64,000 nucleotides of DNA, taken from Pseudomonas frederiksbergensis. Its GTDB lineage: Bacteria > Pseudomonadota > Gammaproteobacteria > Pseudomonadales > Pseudomonadaceae. The translations under genes were made by a program, and so were the position numbers. Where the stretch lies: the NCBI RefSeq assembly GCF_003732705.1, contig NZ_MOBR01000018.1, positions 62,001 through 126,000 on the forward strand, in the 5' to 3' direction. The notes below the pieces were generated by a model that worked only from the letters and a program-made list of their open reading frames with translations, was not told the DNA's origin and did not search any database. Below, in pieces: positions 5,545 through 14,151 of this stretch; position 1 is the stretch's first letter; every line of letters begins with the position of its first letter.

Positions 5545-5780
5545 TTGAAGATCTCTGTTTGATTAGCCAATGCTGTCACTCAGTCGTCGCCAAACGAGAG
5601 GGTGGCAGCTGTACGCAGGTTGGCGAACCGGTACAGAGAAACCGGCAGATCCGAAGATCTCCCGCGCACAGCCGCCATAAAATAGCGGCTTTGCGGGTGC
5701 GTTGGCGCCTGCAATTAAGCTGATAGCCTTCGCATTCTCTGTAATCAGGTCGCCAAACCTGAATCGCCATATGGGCGACG
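5545..5780 (-). promoter_or_regulatory. Structured leader, copy A (candidate RNA element)
   Basis: On the - strand this region aligns with 52726-52950. Shared parts in order: a hairpin (TCGCC/GGCGA), a second hairpin CAGG-TTTGGCGA-CCTG (plus coordinates 5746-5761), a 5-bp hairpin AGATC-TTCG-GATCT (5647-5660), the segment TTCGCCAA (5620-5627), the conserved block ACCTGCGTACAGCTGCCACC (5601-5620) and TTTGGCGA again (5587-5594). Stem sequences differ from copy B but pairing and spacing are kept. It ends at the ATG of the 90-aa gene. The identity (riboregulator, sRNA or DNA element) is unknown. Confidence 0.65.
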
Positions 5781-5979
5781 GGCGGACTATAAGCTTCATC
5801 GATCGGGCCATGCAAGGCGCCAGATTCCGAGGTTAGCGTAGGAATTTTAGCGACATCGTCACCGAACGCACCATGACCTCCCAAGACAACAACGTCTCTG
5901 GCCAGCGCCACACCGACTACGCCAACAACGCCGCCCGCATCTAAGCCGCCAAGTCAGATCTCTGTATGAACATTGACGG
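5781..5979. other. Intergenic stretch without clear gene
   Basis: About 200 bases between the leader of the 5272 gene and the LysR promoter. Short open frames exist on the - strand, but they run through the structured leader and have no ribosome site. I see no convincing gene. Confidence 0.5.
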
Positions 5980-6001
5980 ACGCATTGCTTTGATAATGCG
6001 T
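5980..6001. promoter_or_regulatory. Dyad upstream of LysR gene (candidate operator)
   Basis: ACGCATT-N8-AATGCGT, 36 bp upstream of the LysR start. Spacing and position fit an autoregulatory LysR-type site; inference only. Confidence 0.45.
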
Positions 6002-6037
6002 TAGTATCGGTCCGACTTATTAAGGAACCCATACATA

Positions 6038-6946
6038 ATGCGAGGCAGTGAATACGCCCAGCTTCGGGCCTTTGTCGCGGTGGTCGAGCATGGCAGTTTC
6101 GTGCGAGCGGCGGCTCATTTGGGGATGTCGGCGTCAGCGCTGAGCCAAACGATCCGCCAACTGGAAGAGCGGCTGGATGTGCGCTTGCTCAACCGCACCA
6201 CCCGCAGTGTGTCGCCCAGCGATGCCGGCGCGCGGTTGTTGTTGCGGCTGCAACCGGCGCTCAACGAGGTGGACGCGGCGTTGGCCGGGGTCACGCAAAC
6301 GCCGGGCTCGCCGCCGAGCGGGCGACTGCGCATCAATGCGCCACGGGTGGCGGCGATTCATTATTTGGCGCCGTTGATCGGGCCGTTCCTGAACACTTAT
6401 CCCGGGGTGAGTCTCGATATCGTGACTGACGAGCGCTTGGTGGATATGGTCGCCAGTGGTTTTGATGTCGGGATTCGGCTCGGCGAAAGCCTTGATCAGG
6501 ACATGGTTGCCGTGGAGTTGAGCGGGCATCTGGAGATGATGGTCGTGGCTTCACCGGCGTATATCGAGCAATTCGGCACGCCGCACACGCCGCATGATTT
6601 GAGCGAGCATCAATGCTTGTCCTATCGCTGGCCGACTGACGGCAGTCTCTATCGCTGGGAGTTTGAGTGCGCCGGTGAGCGGCTGGCGATTTCGGTCAAC
6701 GGTCCGCTGGTGGTCACCGAGCCGGAAATGCTCACCCGCGTGGCGCTTGAAGGGGCGGGGATTGCGTACCTGTTCGAGCATCAGGTTCGGGAGCACATTA
6801 CTTCGGGGCGGCTGGTTCATTTGTTGCCGGAGTGGACACCGGCCTTCCCTGGTTTTTACCTTTATTACCCGACTCAGCGGCAAATGGCCCCGGCGCTGCG
6901 GGCGTTTGTGGATTTTGTGAAGAAGCCGATGCCACCGGATTCTTGA
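6038..6946 (+). CDS. LysR-family transcriptional regulator (CrgA-like)
   Basis: A 302-residue LysR protein. The N-terminal winged helix-turn-helix spans residues ~4-62 (LRAFVAVVEHGSFVRAAAHL, then SASALSQTIRQLEERLDVRL, then RTTRSVSPSDAG), followed by a type-2 periplasmic-binding-like effector domain with the GVSLDIVTDERLVDMVASGFDVGIR segment typical of the CrgA subgroup. The start ATG 6038 follows AAGGAA. No divergent target gene lies next to it, so its regulon is not evident. A dyad at 5980-6001 may be its own operator. A REP pair follows the stop. Confidence 0.9.
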   Translation: MRGSEYAQLRAFVAVVEHGSFVRAAAHLGMSASALSQTIRQLEERLDVRLLNRTTRSVSPSDAGARLLLRLQPALNEVDAALAGVTQTPGSPPSGRLRINAPRVAAIHYLAPLIGPFLNTYPGVSLDIVTDERLVDMVASGFDVGIRLGESLDQDMVAVELSGHLEMMVVASPAYIEQFGTPHTPHDLSEHQCLSYRWPTDGSLYRWEFECAGERLAISVNGPLVVTEPEMLTRVALEGAGIAYLFEHQVREHITSGRLVHLLPEWTPAFPGFYLYYPTQRQMAPALRAFVDFVKKPMPPDS

Positions 6947-6952
6947 GTACTC

Positions 6953-7041
6953 GTGGGAGCGAGCCTGCTCGCGAAGGCGGATTAACATTCAATATCCTTG
7001 TTGTCTGACGTACCGCTTTCGCGAGCAGGCTCACTCCCACA
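6953..7041. repeat. REP pair (BIME)
   Basis: GTGGGAGCGAGCCTGCTCGC and its inverted partner around a ~40-nt spacer, between the LysR gene and the convergent DUF899 gene; an intergenic Pseudomonas REP. Confidence 0.9.
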
Positions 7042-7051
7042 GGGGGGACGC

Positions 7052-7786
7052 TTATCCTCCGTGACAGCAACTGGACGACGCCTTGTCGTCGTATTTGTCG
7101 TGATGCTTCACCCACTCCATGATTTCCTCTTCGTTGCGGCCCTTGGGCGTCAGGTCGAGGTAGTTGTAGGCGCCGACCAGCAGGTCCAGGCCCCGTTCAT
7201 AGCTGGAGTAGGTGTGGAAGATGTCGCCGGCTTCGTTGCGATAAAACACGCTGAGTCCGGGCATTTCTTCCTCGGTCCAGTCAGATTTTTCGTAGTTGTA
7301 GGTAGCCGTTCCGGCGGCGACGTCTTCGGCTCGGGCGGAGACGCCAAAGTCGTAGTTGAAATCGCAACCTTCTGACGACACCCAATCGAATTTCCAGCCC
7401 ATGCGCCGCTTGAAGGCCTGGAATTCGGCGAACGGCGCGTGGGAAACCGCCACCACCGCCACGTCGTGGTGGGCCAGGTGCAGGTTGGCGCCGTCGATGT
7501 GGTCGGACAGGAACGAGCAACCGGTGCAGCCTGCGTCCCAGCCTTTGGCGAACATGAAGTGATAGATGATCAACTGGCTGTTGTCGCCGAACAGGTCGGC
7601 CAGTTTCAGTTCGCCATTCGGACCTTGGAAGCGGTAGTCCTTGTCGATCTTCACCCAGGGCAGGGCGCGGCGTTCGGCGCTGAGTTTGTCGCGTTCTTTG
7701 GTGAAGGCTTTTTCGTGGGCCAGGTGTTGCTTGCGGGCGGCGAGCCATTCTTCTCGCGATACGACGGGATGATTCTGAATGTTCAT
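7052..7786 (-). CDS. DUF899-family thioredoxin-like protein
   Basis: 244 residues, matching the DUF899 (AhpC/TSA-like) family: N-terminal VVSREEWLAARKQHLAHEKA, then LPWVKIDKDYRF, the GWDAGCTGCSFLSD segment with a Cys-X2-Cys at residues 87-90 where a thioredoxin-fold redox centre would lie, and DFNYDFGVS. The C-terminus ends in SSCCHGG, which could bind metal. Cytoplasmic, no signal peptide. Substrate unknown. Monocistronic, with REP sequence behind it. Confidence 0.88.
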   Translation of the reverse strand: MNIQNHPVVSREEWLAARKQHLAHEKAFTKERDKLSAERRALPWVKIDKDYRFQGPNGELKLADLFGDNSQLIIYHFMFAKGWDAGCTGCSFLSDHIDGANLHLAHHDVAVVAVSHAPFAEFQAFKRRMGWKFDWVSSEGCDFNYDFGVSARAEDVAAGTATYNYEKSDWTEEEMPGLSVFYRNEAGDIFHTYSSYERGLDLLVGAYNYLDLTPKGRNEEEIMEWVKHHDKYDDKASSSCCHGG

Positions 7787-7961
7787 CGGGTTTTCTCCTG
7801 CGGGATGCTGGGAGTTGGCTTACACAGCCTAGTCGTTCGGCTTGTGGGAATTTCGACATACCACCGGTCAGCGCCGTTCAAAACCCCGGCTGAACGGCTA
7901 TCCAACCTGCCGGTCACAACCTATGAAGGCCATCACACACTCTGGCTTGGAGGTTGAAAGG

Positions 7962-8351
7962 ATGACGACTTATAACTGGGATTTGATTGAACGCTTGTTG
8001 CACGAAGTGCAGAACGGTGCCAGCAGCTTCACGCCACGGCCGTATGCCGAGCAATACGCGGCGGAGAAGGCATCCGAAGGCGAGCAGCCGGAAAATCTGG
8101 ATCACCTGAAAGCGGTGGCCGGCGAATACGAAAAATTATTGCTGGCACGCGGCTACATCGAGCCCCGGCCCGAAGATCAGGGCGGCAGCGGCTCGAACTA
8201 CATTTTGACGCTCCGGGGCTCGAGTTTATTGAGCATGATCGACAGCAGCATTCCGGGGAATGATCATCCGCGGCAGGTGCTGGATGAGCAGCAAGATGCC
8301 CTCGATGAAGTGACGTTTGATAAGGTGGCATCGAAGCCGCAGATTGCCTGA
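7962..8351 (+). CDS. DUF2513-like hypothetical protein (129 aa)
   Basis: ATG 7962 follows GGAGG (7949-7953) and GAAAGG; an earlier in-frame start at 7842 lies in non-coding-looking sequence. The start TTYNWDLIERLLHEVQNG and the segment YILTLRGSSLLSMI look like the winged-helix-like DUF2513 pattern, so a DNA-associated role is possible. Soluble, acidic C-terminus. Function unknown. Confidence 0.7.
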   Translation: MTTYNWDLIERLLHEVQNGASSFTPRPYAEQYAAEKASEGEQPENLDHLKAVAGEYEKLLLARGYIEPRPEDQGGSGSNYILTLRGSSLLSMIDSSIPGNDHPRQVLDEQQDALDEVTFDKVASKPQIA

Positions 8352-8370
8352 AGAACCCCACGAAACTAAT

Positions 8371-8459
8371 GTGGGAGCGGGCTTGCTCGCGAAAGCGGCG
8401 TGTCAGTCGATATCAATGTTGACTGTCACACCGCCTTCGCGAGCAAGCCCGCTCCCACA
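8371..8459. repeat. REP pair (BIME)
   Basis: GTGGGAGCGGGCTTGCTCGC facing its inverted partner between two convergent genes. Confidence 0.9.
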
Positions 8460-8491
8460 TGGTTTTTTTCACAGTGCGGTTTGTGTTGGGC

Positions 8492-9361
8492 TTAACCTTG
8501 TTTAACCGCTTTCAGACATTTCAGATCGTTGAAATCTTTTCTCACTCCTTCAATCTTCTTCAATAACCGCTGCCGTTGATCCGGCGTGCTCTCGGCCATC
8601 AAATCCACCAACAACCCTCGGGCTTGGGCCTCGGTGTTGGCGTAGGCCTGGCGGTAAGCCGGTGTCCATAAACTCTCGCGATTGACCAGAAGCATCTCGA
8701 TTCTCTGTGGGAATTCTGGACTCTGGCGCTGCGCAACGGCTGCACTGAACTGTTTCTGCCAATGCACGCGGTTGGCGATCCATTGTTGATTTTGATCGCC
8801 CAGGGCCTTCGACCACGCCGTCACTCGTTGCTGCTGGGAGGCGCTGAGCGGTCCCAGCCAGTCATTCAGGCGCTTGTCCATGCGCTCGCCACGGTCCTTG
8901 ATTTGCTGATCGAGGGAAGGCTTGAGGTATTCCTCCTGGCGTTTGCGCTGGTCCTTGGCGAAGGCGTCGTTCATCTCCGCCACTTGCTGGTCATCCAATC
9001 CTTGCAACAGCTCAATGGCTGAAGGGGTGATTTCCTTGGCGGTCTGGGCGATGGCTTGCTTGGCTTCCAGGGTGCGGGCCTTGAGTGCGTCGTCGGTGAC
9101 CTGATTGGTCTCGACCATTACCTGCAACCGGTCAAGCCAGTCAAGGTAACCCGGCAACTGGGTGGTGCAGTGCCAGCTCAGGTGTTCCTTGAGGCGCTCG
9201 TTGAACCAGCCTTTTTGCTCGCCGTTCATGTCCAGGTAGTCGCTGAGCGTCCAGGGAATGATCACGTCGAGATTGCGGTAGGCCAAGCCCATGCGGCTAC
9301 AAGCGCCGAGGGCCAACATAATAGTGATGAGGAGGGCAACGCGTTTAAACCAGCGCGACAT
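8492..9361 (-). CDS. DUF6279-type lipoprotein
   Basis: 289 residues with a lipoprotein signal: MSRWFKRVALLITIMLALGA followed by Cys21 (lipobox LGAC). The mature part is highly helical and charged and starts RMGLAYRNLDVIIPWTLSDY, the DUF6279 pattern, with His-Cys at SWHCTTQLPGYL. Ser22 after the Cys suggests outer-membrane sorting (inference). Function unknown. It follows the TorF-like gene on the same strand with an 80-bp gap. Confidence 0.85.
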   Translation of the reverse strand: MSRWFKRVALLITIMLALGACSRMGLAYRNLDVIIPWTLSDYLDMNGEQKGWFNERLKEHLSWHCTTQLPGYLDWLDRLQVMVETNQVTDDALKARTLEAKQAIAQTAKEITPSAIELLQGLDDQQVAEMNDAFAKDQRKRQEEYLKPSLDQQIKDRGERMDKRLNDWLGPLSASQQQRVTAWSKALGDQNQQWIANRVHWQKQFSAAVAQRQSPEFPQRIEMLLVNRESLWTPAYRQAYANTEAQARGLLVDLMAESTPDQRQRLLKKIEGVRKDFNDLKCLKAVKQG

Positions 9362-9440
9362 GGGCGAGTCCTTGCGAAGGCCTGGCTTCTTTGAAGGTGT
9401 CTCTATGTGAACGCAAGATAAGCCCGGCAGTTCAAGCCGA

Positions 9441-10160
9441 TCAATAGAAGGCGCGTTCGGCCTTGAGAGTCACCAGCCCGTCGCACTGGCTGTTGTGCCC
9501 GGAGTAGGCGGAGCAATCGCTGCCGCTGAGGTTGGAGTCGCTGTAGATCAGGTCCAGGTCAACGCCCATGAAGGCTCGGGACAGTTGCAGCGACCAATCG
9601 GTGAAACTGCCGACCATGCCACCGTCGACGGAAACCGGGGCGTTGAGCTGGTGGGTGGTGTATTTCATGCTGATCCCGATGCCGAACGGCTGATTGCCGC
9701 CGAGGTCGGCGAATACGGTGCTGTTCTGTTTGTCCGGGTCGTTGCTGAACGCGGCGCCGAAACGACTGCCCAAAAAGGTCAAGCCACCGAACAGTTCCTG
9801 GCTGTCGAGGGTGTCCACTTTCGGATAGCTGTAATGGATCATGCCGACTTCGTAGCCGAGGGTTTTATCGAAGGGTTGTTTAAAGCCCATGTAGGAATCG
9901 ACTTCGAGGTTGCTGCCAGGGCTCAGTCCTACGCTCGGTGACCATTGGCCAACGTAGAAACCGCTGTCGTGGCTCAAGTCGAGACCACCGTGGAATGAGC
10001 CGATGCTGGCGGGCTTGACCAGCCCTTGGGCCATGCTGCGGCTGGGGGTGGTGCCGAGTTTGAGATCGAAGTCGCCCAATTCGCGCTGGAAGATTTGCGC
10101 GTCGGCACTCGAGCACCACAAGAGGAGGGCGCTGAGTAATAGATAGGAGGGTTTGAGCAT
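9441..10160 (-). CDS. TorF-family putative porin
   Basis: 239 residues. Signal peptide MLKPSYLLLSALLLWCSSADA, then alternating beta-strand segments of a small outer-membrane barrel (GLDLSHDSGFYVGQWSPSVG; LEVDSYMGFKQPFDKTLGYE) ending in ...LKAERAFY with an aromatic last residue, as in barrel proteins. This is the TorF/Gcw_chp pattern. Two Cys in the SDCSAYSGHNSQC loop may form a disulphide. Substrate unknown. Confidence 0.85.
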   Translation of the reverse strand: MLKPSYLLLSALLLWCSSADAQIFQRELGDFDLKLGTTPSRSMAQGLVKPASIGSFHGGLDLSHDSGFYVGQWSPSVGLSPGSNLEVDSYMGFKQPFDKTLGYEVGMIHYSYPKVDTLDSQELFGGLTFLGSRFGAAFSNDPDKQNSTVFADLGGNQPFGIGISMKYTTHQLNAPVSVDGGMVGSFTDWSLQLSRAFMGVDLDLIYSDSNLSGSDCSAYSGHNSQCDGLVTLKAERAFY

Positions 10161-10368
10161 GCGTCACTCCATGACCGCGAGGAAGCAGGAACCGATAATC
10201 TGCTGAAACGCTTAATCTAGACGTGTGCAAGCATACCGGCGAATGCGCGGCATTGAGGGCCGTTCGTCGATTTCTGGAATATTGATGGGTTTTGCGGGGT
10301 GTGCCGGGGAGGTTCCAGTCCAAGCGCTTCGAAGTTCAAAGCGCTTACGGACCAGTTAAAGCAGGGTA

Positions 10369-10557
10369 TTACTTTTTGCCGAGCGTGATTTGCTTCGACG
10401 GGCCGAATGTCTGGCCGCTGACGCCTTTGGCAATTTGCTGGATCTCGCCACCGGACTTGAGGAACGCAGCAATCTGGTTGTTGATCGATTCGCTGGTTTC
10501 AACGGCTGGAGCTGGCTTTGCTTTGCTGTTGGATGCTTTTACACGCATGGCGGCCAT
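10369..10557 (-). CDS. Small conserved Pseudomonas protein (62 aa)
   Basis: I start it at ATG 10557 (MAAMRVKASNSKAKPAP), after a weak AGG; the frame is open further upstream, but that stretch is not protein-like. A basic, Ala/Lys-rich N-terminus precedes INNQIAAFLKSGGEIQQIAK and GVSGQTFGPSKQITLGKK, a pattern I know from small proteins common in Pseudomonas. A nucleic-acid or ribosome-related role is only a guess. Confidence 0.7.
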   Translation of the reverse strand: MAAMRVKASNSKAKPAPAVETSESINNQIAAFLKSGGEIQQIAKGVSGQTFGPSKQITLGKK

Positions 10558-10908
10558 TAACCTGTAGAAAATTAACTTGGCCAGGCATCGTACAGGAAAT
10601 GCTTGACAATTGCTTGGTAAATATCCCCCTGAAATAACCGAGGCCATGACTCGATTATTCACAAGTTATTGTTCGAATTATCCGGCTAAGCTGCTGTTTT
10701 AAATAAGAAGACAGGCCGTGGCAAAGCGTCTTCGGCTCGGCGGATGCTGACCTGGGGCGTAGGATCTGTCTGACGAGCGGCCGCGAGACTGTAGACAAGC
10801 CCAGGAAAAATAAGGCTTCCAGAGGATTTTCTCGCGCCACCGGGCTGGCCGGCGAACGCGGCCCGCAAAACCGGGTAGAATGCCGCCCACGCAATGAGGG
10901 TATTGGAA
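10558..10908. other. Intergenic region before the CvfB-like gene
   Basis: About 350 bases. GGGTAGAAT at 10875-10883 could be a -10 region for the gene at 10909; TTGACA at 10602 could be a -35 but lacks a clear partner. No gene seen. Confidence 0.4.
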
Positions 10909-11745
10909 ATGGCTTTAGTCGGGCGCTACAACAGTTTGCAAGTGGTTAAACACACTAACTTCGGTTTATATCTGGACGGTGGCGCGGATGGCGAAATCCT
11001 TCTGCCGAATCGTTATATCCCTAAAGATATTCCCAGCGAAGATGAAGATTGGCTCAACGTTTTTGTTTATCTGGACAGCGATGACAAACTCATCGCAACT
11101 ACCGAAACGCCGAAAGTTCAGGTCGGTGAATTCGCCAGTTTGAAAGTCGTTGAAGTCAACAGCATCGGCGTGTTCCTGGATTGGGGTCTGCCGAAGGATC
11201 TGTTGCTGCCGTACTCCGAAGAAAAACGCCAGATGACCGCCGGCGAGTATGTGGTGGTGCACGTCTACCTCGACAAGCACACCCGCCGCATCACCGCCAC
11301 GGCGCGTCTGGACCGTTACCTGGACAAAACCCCGTCCAACTACACCCCGGGCCAGGAAGTTGATCTGCTGGTGGCCGAAGCGACTGATATGGGCTTCAAG
11401 GCAATCATCAACAACAAGCACTGGGGCTTGATCCACAAGAACGAAATCTTCAAGTTCATGCGCGCCGGTAAAGAAGAGAAGGGTTTTATCAAAGAAGTCC
11501 GCACCGACGGCAAGATCAGCCTGAGCCTGCAACCGGTGGGCGAAGAAGCAGCCACCAGTCTGAACTCGAAGATCCTCGCCAAGTTGCGTGACAACAATGG
11601 CACCCTGCCGATCAGTGACAAGAGTGATCCCACCTTGATCAGCAGCATGTTTGGTGTCAGCAAAGGCAACTTCAAGAAGGCTATCGGCGCGTTGTACAAG
11701 AACGGCCAGATCGTCATTCATGCCGATCGCATTGAACTAAGCTGA
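10909..11745 (+). CDS. CvfB-family S1 RNA-binding protein
   Basis: 278 residues starting at ATG 10909 (MALVGRYNSLQVVKHTNFGL); ATG 10894, five codons earlier, is less likely. It has serial S1/OB-type domains: KHTNFGLYLDGG, then VVEVNSIGVFLDWGLPKDLLLP, then LVAEATDMGFKAIINNKHWGL, and a C-terminal winged helix (FGVSKGNFKKAIGALYKNG). This is the CvfB architecture, an RNA-binding regulator in Gram-positives; the role in Pseudomonas is unknown. Cytoplasmic. Confidence 0.9.
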   Translation: MALVGRYNSLQVVKHTNFGLYLDGGADGEILLPNRYIPKDIPSEDEDWLNVFVYLDSDDKLIATTETPKVQVGEFASLKVVEVNSIGVFLDWGLPKDLLLPYSEEKRQMTAGEYVVVHVYLDKHTRRITATARLDRYLDKTPSNYTPGQEVDLLVAEATDMGFKAIINNKHWGLIHKNEIFKFMRAGKEEKGFIKEVRTDGKISLSLQPVGEEAATSLNSKILAKLRDNNGTLPISDKSDPTLISSMFGVSKGNFKKAIGALYKNGQIVIHADRIELS

Positions 11746-11791
11746 CCTCGCGCCAGCCCCATGTAAATCGATGACATGGGGTTGGGGTGTG

Positions 11792-12184
11792 ATGAAAAAA
11801 GCCTTGTTAGCCTACGCCGGCACCTTGCTGGCGTTTCTCGTGCTCGACGGCCTCTGGCTCGGCGTGCTGATGGCGCCGACCTACCGCGCGCTACTTGGAC
11901 CACTGATGCTCGACCAACCGCTGCTGGCCCCGGCAGCGGCGTTCTATCTCCTTTATGTCCTCGGTTGTGTGGTGTTTGTGGTGTTGCCGGCGCAGAGCTG
12001 GCAACGGGCCGCGCGGCTGGGCGCGTTGTTGGGGTTGGTGGCTTATGGCACGTATGACTTGAGCAACTGGGCGACGCTGAAAGGGTGGTCCGCGCAGTTG
12101 GCGGTGATGGACATGGTGTGGGGCGCTTTTGCGACAGGTGTGGCTTGCGCTGTTGGGCATTGGGTTACGCGTAAGGTGCGGTGA
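11792..12184 (+). CDS. DUF2177-family membrane protein
   Basis: Start at ATG 11792 (MKKALLAYAGTLLAFLVLDG). About 130 residues with four predicted membrane segments and the family features LDGLWLGVLMAPTYR and GTYDLSNWATLKGW. Inner membrane, function unknown. It lies 46 bp after the CvfB-like gene and may be cotranscribed. Confidence 0.85.
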   Translation: MKKALLAYAGTLLAFLVLDGLWLGVLMAPTYRALLGPLMLDQPLLAPAAAFYLLYVLGCVVFVVLPAQSWQRAARLGALLGLVAYGTYDLSNWATLKGWSAQLAVMDMVWGAFATGVACAVGHWVTRKVR

Positions 12185-12203
12185 TTTGAGTTGTCTGTGA
12201 TGA

Positions 12204-12300
12204 CGCTTTCGCGAGCAAGCCCGCTCCCACAGTGGTTTTGTATTTGGCCCAAGACCTTCATCTCACACAGATCCCTTGTGGGAGCGAGCCTGCTCGCGAA
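12204..12300. repeat. REP pair, inverted order
   Basis: An inverted arm (GCGAGCAAGCCCGCTCCCAC) comes first and a forward arm (GTGGGAGCGAGCCTGCTCGC) second, opposite to the usual order in this window. Confidence 0.85.
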
Positions 12301-12538
12301 TTGACTGCGAAGCAGTCACCCAAGTCAGTTGTATACAGAAAGCCCTGCACTGTTTATAGGCGTCACTGCCCTGTTCATGGGCAATAGCTCTTTCCTTTCG
12401 TAGCCTAATTCCTGCTAGAACCCCTGATCTGTCACACCTTTCACCCGCATGGCACGCATTCTGCGTAGCAACTCGTATACAAACGATGCCGGCTCCCGTA
12501 CGCAGTGTGAGGGGCCGGTACTGACGAGGAGCCCCGCG
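12301..12538. promoter_or_regulatory. Promoter region of the NCS1 permease
   Basis: 238 bases with no gene. TCGTATACAAACGA at 12473-12486 is an interrupted dyad that might bind a regulator. GAGGAG at 12525-12530 is the ribosome site for ATG 12539. Confidence 0.35.
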
Positions 12539-13981
12539 ATGACCGAGCAAGTGCCCAACGGCTACAGCCCCCGCCTGTATAACCAGGACCTGGGGCCGCT
12601 GCCGCAGAAATGGAATTGGTACAACATCTTCGCTTTCTGGATGAGCGACGTGCACAGCGTCGGTGGTTATGTGTTCGCCGCCAGTCTATTCGCCCTCGGG
12701 CTGGCCAGTTGGCAGGTGTTGATCGCCTTGCTCGTCGGGATCTGCATCGTGCAGTTGATCGCCAACCTGGTCGCCAAACCGAGCCAGCAAGCGGCGGTGC
12801 CGTACCCGGTGATCTGCCGATTGGCGTTCGGGGTGTTCGGGGCGAATATTCCTGCGGTCATTCGCGGCCTTATCGCGGTGGCCTGGTACGGAATTCAGAC
12901 GTACTTGGCGTCGAGTGCGCTGATCATCGTGGTGCTGCGGTTTTTTCCTACGATGGCGGCCTACGCCGAACCGCACTTTGCCGGTTTGTCCTACCTGGGC
13001 TGGTTCGGTTTCCTCAGCCTGTGGTTCGTTCAGGCGCTGGTGTTCTGGACGGGCATGGAGTCGATCCGCCGCTTTATCGATTGGGCCGGTCCCGTGGTCT
13101 ACGGCGTGATGTTCATGCTCGCGGGCTGGATCGTCTGGCAGGCCGGCTGGAGCAACATCAGCTTCACCCTCGCGGAAAAATCCCTGTCCGGTTGGGAAGC
13201 TTTCGGACAAGTGATCGTCGCGACGGCGCTAGTGGTGTCGTACTTTTCCGGGCCGACCTTGAATTTCGGCGATTTCAGTCGCTACTGCCGCAGCATGGCG
13301 GACGTGCGCCGGGGCAATTTCTGGGGCCTGCCGGTAAATTTTCTGGCGTTCTCGCTGGTGACCGTGGTGATCGTCTCCGGCACCTTGCCGGTGTTCGGTG
13401 AAATGCTCCACGACCCGATTGCCACCGTGGCCCGCATCGACAACAGCGTGGCGGTACTGCTCGGTGCCTTCGCCTTTGTCACCGCGACCATCGGCATCAA
13501 CATCGTCGCCAACTTCGTGTCCCCGGCGTTCGACTTCGCCAACGTAGCCCCCAGCAAAATCAGCTGGCGTGCCGGCGGTATGATCGCGGCGGTGGCGTCG
13601 ATCTTCATCACCCCGTGGAACCTGTTCAACAACCCCGAAGTGATTCATTACACCCTCGACGTACTCGCGGCGTTTATCGGTCCGTTGTTCGGGATTTTGC
13701 TGGTGGATTACTACCTGATCAAAAAGCAGCAGATCGATGTGGATGCGCTGTTCAATGACGGGCCGAGCGGGAAGTATTACTACAGCGGCGGGGTCAACTG
13801 GACGGCGGTCAAGGCGTTGATTCCTGCAACGCTGATGGGCGTGGCGATCACCTTCACCCCGGTGCTGCAACCGATGGCCAACTTTGCCTGGTTCACGGGT
13901 TGCTTCCTCGGTGGCGCGATTTACTTAGTTTTGGCCTGGCGTGAGCAAACCCATCAATCGGCAGTCGCCGCCACCGTCTGA
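12539..13981 (+). CDS. NCS1-family nucleobase/hydantoin:cation symporter
   Basis: 480 residues. GAGGAG eight bases upstream sets the start at ATG 12539 (MTEQVPNGYSPRLYNQDLGP); the frame is open upstream without a better start. Twelve membrane segments and the NCS1 signature LGPLPQKWNWYNIFAFWMSD near the N-terminus, as in Mhp1-type transporters. Imports a purine, pyrimidine or related ring compound with Na+ or H+; the substrate cannot be read from sequence. It stands alone and is not close in sequence to the second NCS1 protein at 20333. Confidence 0.9.
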   Translation: MTEQVPNGYSPRLYNQDLGPLPQKWNWYNIFAFWMSDVHSVGGYVFAASLFALGLASWQVLIALLVGICIVQLIANLVAKPSQQAAVPYPVICRLAFGVFGANIPAVIRGLIAVAWYGIQTYLASSALIIVVLRFFPTMAAYAEPHFAGLSYLGWFGFLSLWFVQALVFWTGMESIRRFIDWAGPVVYGVMFMLAGWIVWQAGWSNISFTLAEKSLSGWEAFGQVIVATALVVSYFSGPTLNFGDFSRYCRSMADVRRGNFWGLPVNFLAFSLVTVVIVSGTLPVFGEMLHDPIATVARIDNSVAVLLGAFAFVTATIGINIVANFVSPAFDFANVAPSKISWRAGGMIAAVASIFITPWNLFNNPEVIHYTLDVLAAFIGPLFGILLVDYYLIKKQQIDVDALFNDGPSGKYYYSGGVNWTAVKALIPATLMGVAITFTPVLQPMANFAWFTGCFLGGAIYLVLAWREQTHQSAVAATV

Positions 13982-14077
13982 TAACGCAATCCCACAGGGG
14001 ATTTATCTTTAACCGGTGTATCGCTGACAGGCGGCATTTTCTGGCCATCTGGTTAATAATCGGCAGCATAATTTTTC

Positions 14078-14105
14078 GCCCCGGCCTTGAGCCGGGGTTT
14101 TGCTT
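14078..14105 (+). terminator. Rho-independent terminator
   Basis: CCCCGGC-CTTGA-GCCGGGG followed by TTTTG, 97 bp after the NCS1 gene. Confidence 0.88.
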
Positions 14106-14151
14106 TTTACTGTCGAGTTCCTGCCATGGATTGTGTTATCGAGGTGCTCCG

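Noticed and set aside
5576..5911. 111-codon - strand frame upstream of the 5272 gene
   Set aside because: It runs through the structured leader, has no ribosome site and looks unlike a protein.
12449..12538. N-terminal extension of the NCS1 permease
   Set aside because: A good GAGGAG site and the family N-terminus point to ATG 12539.
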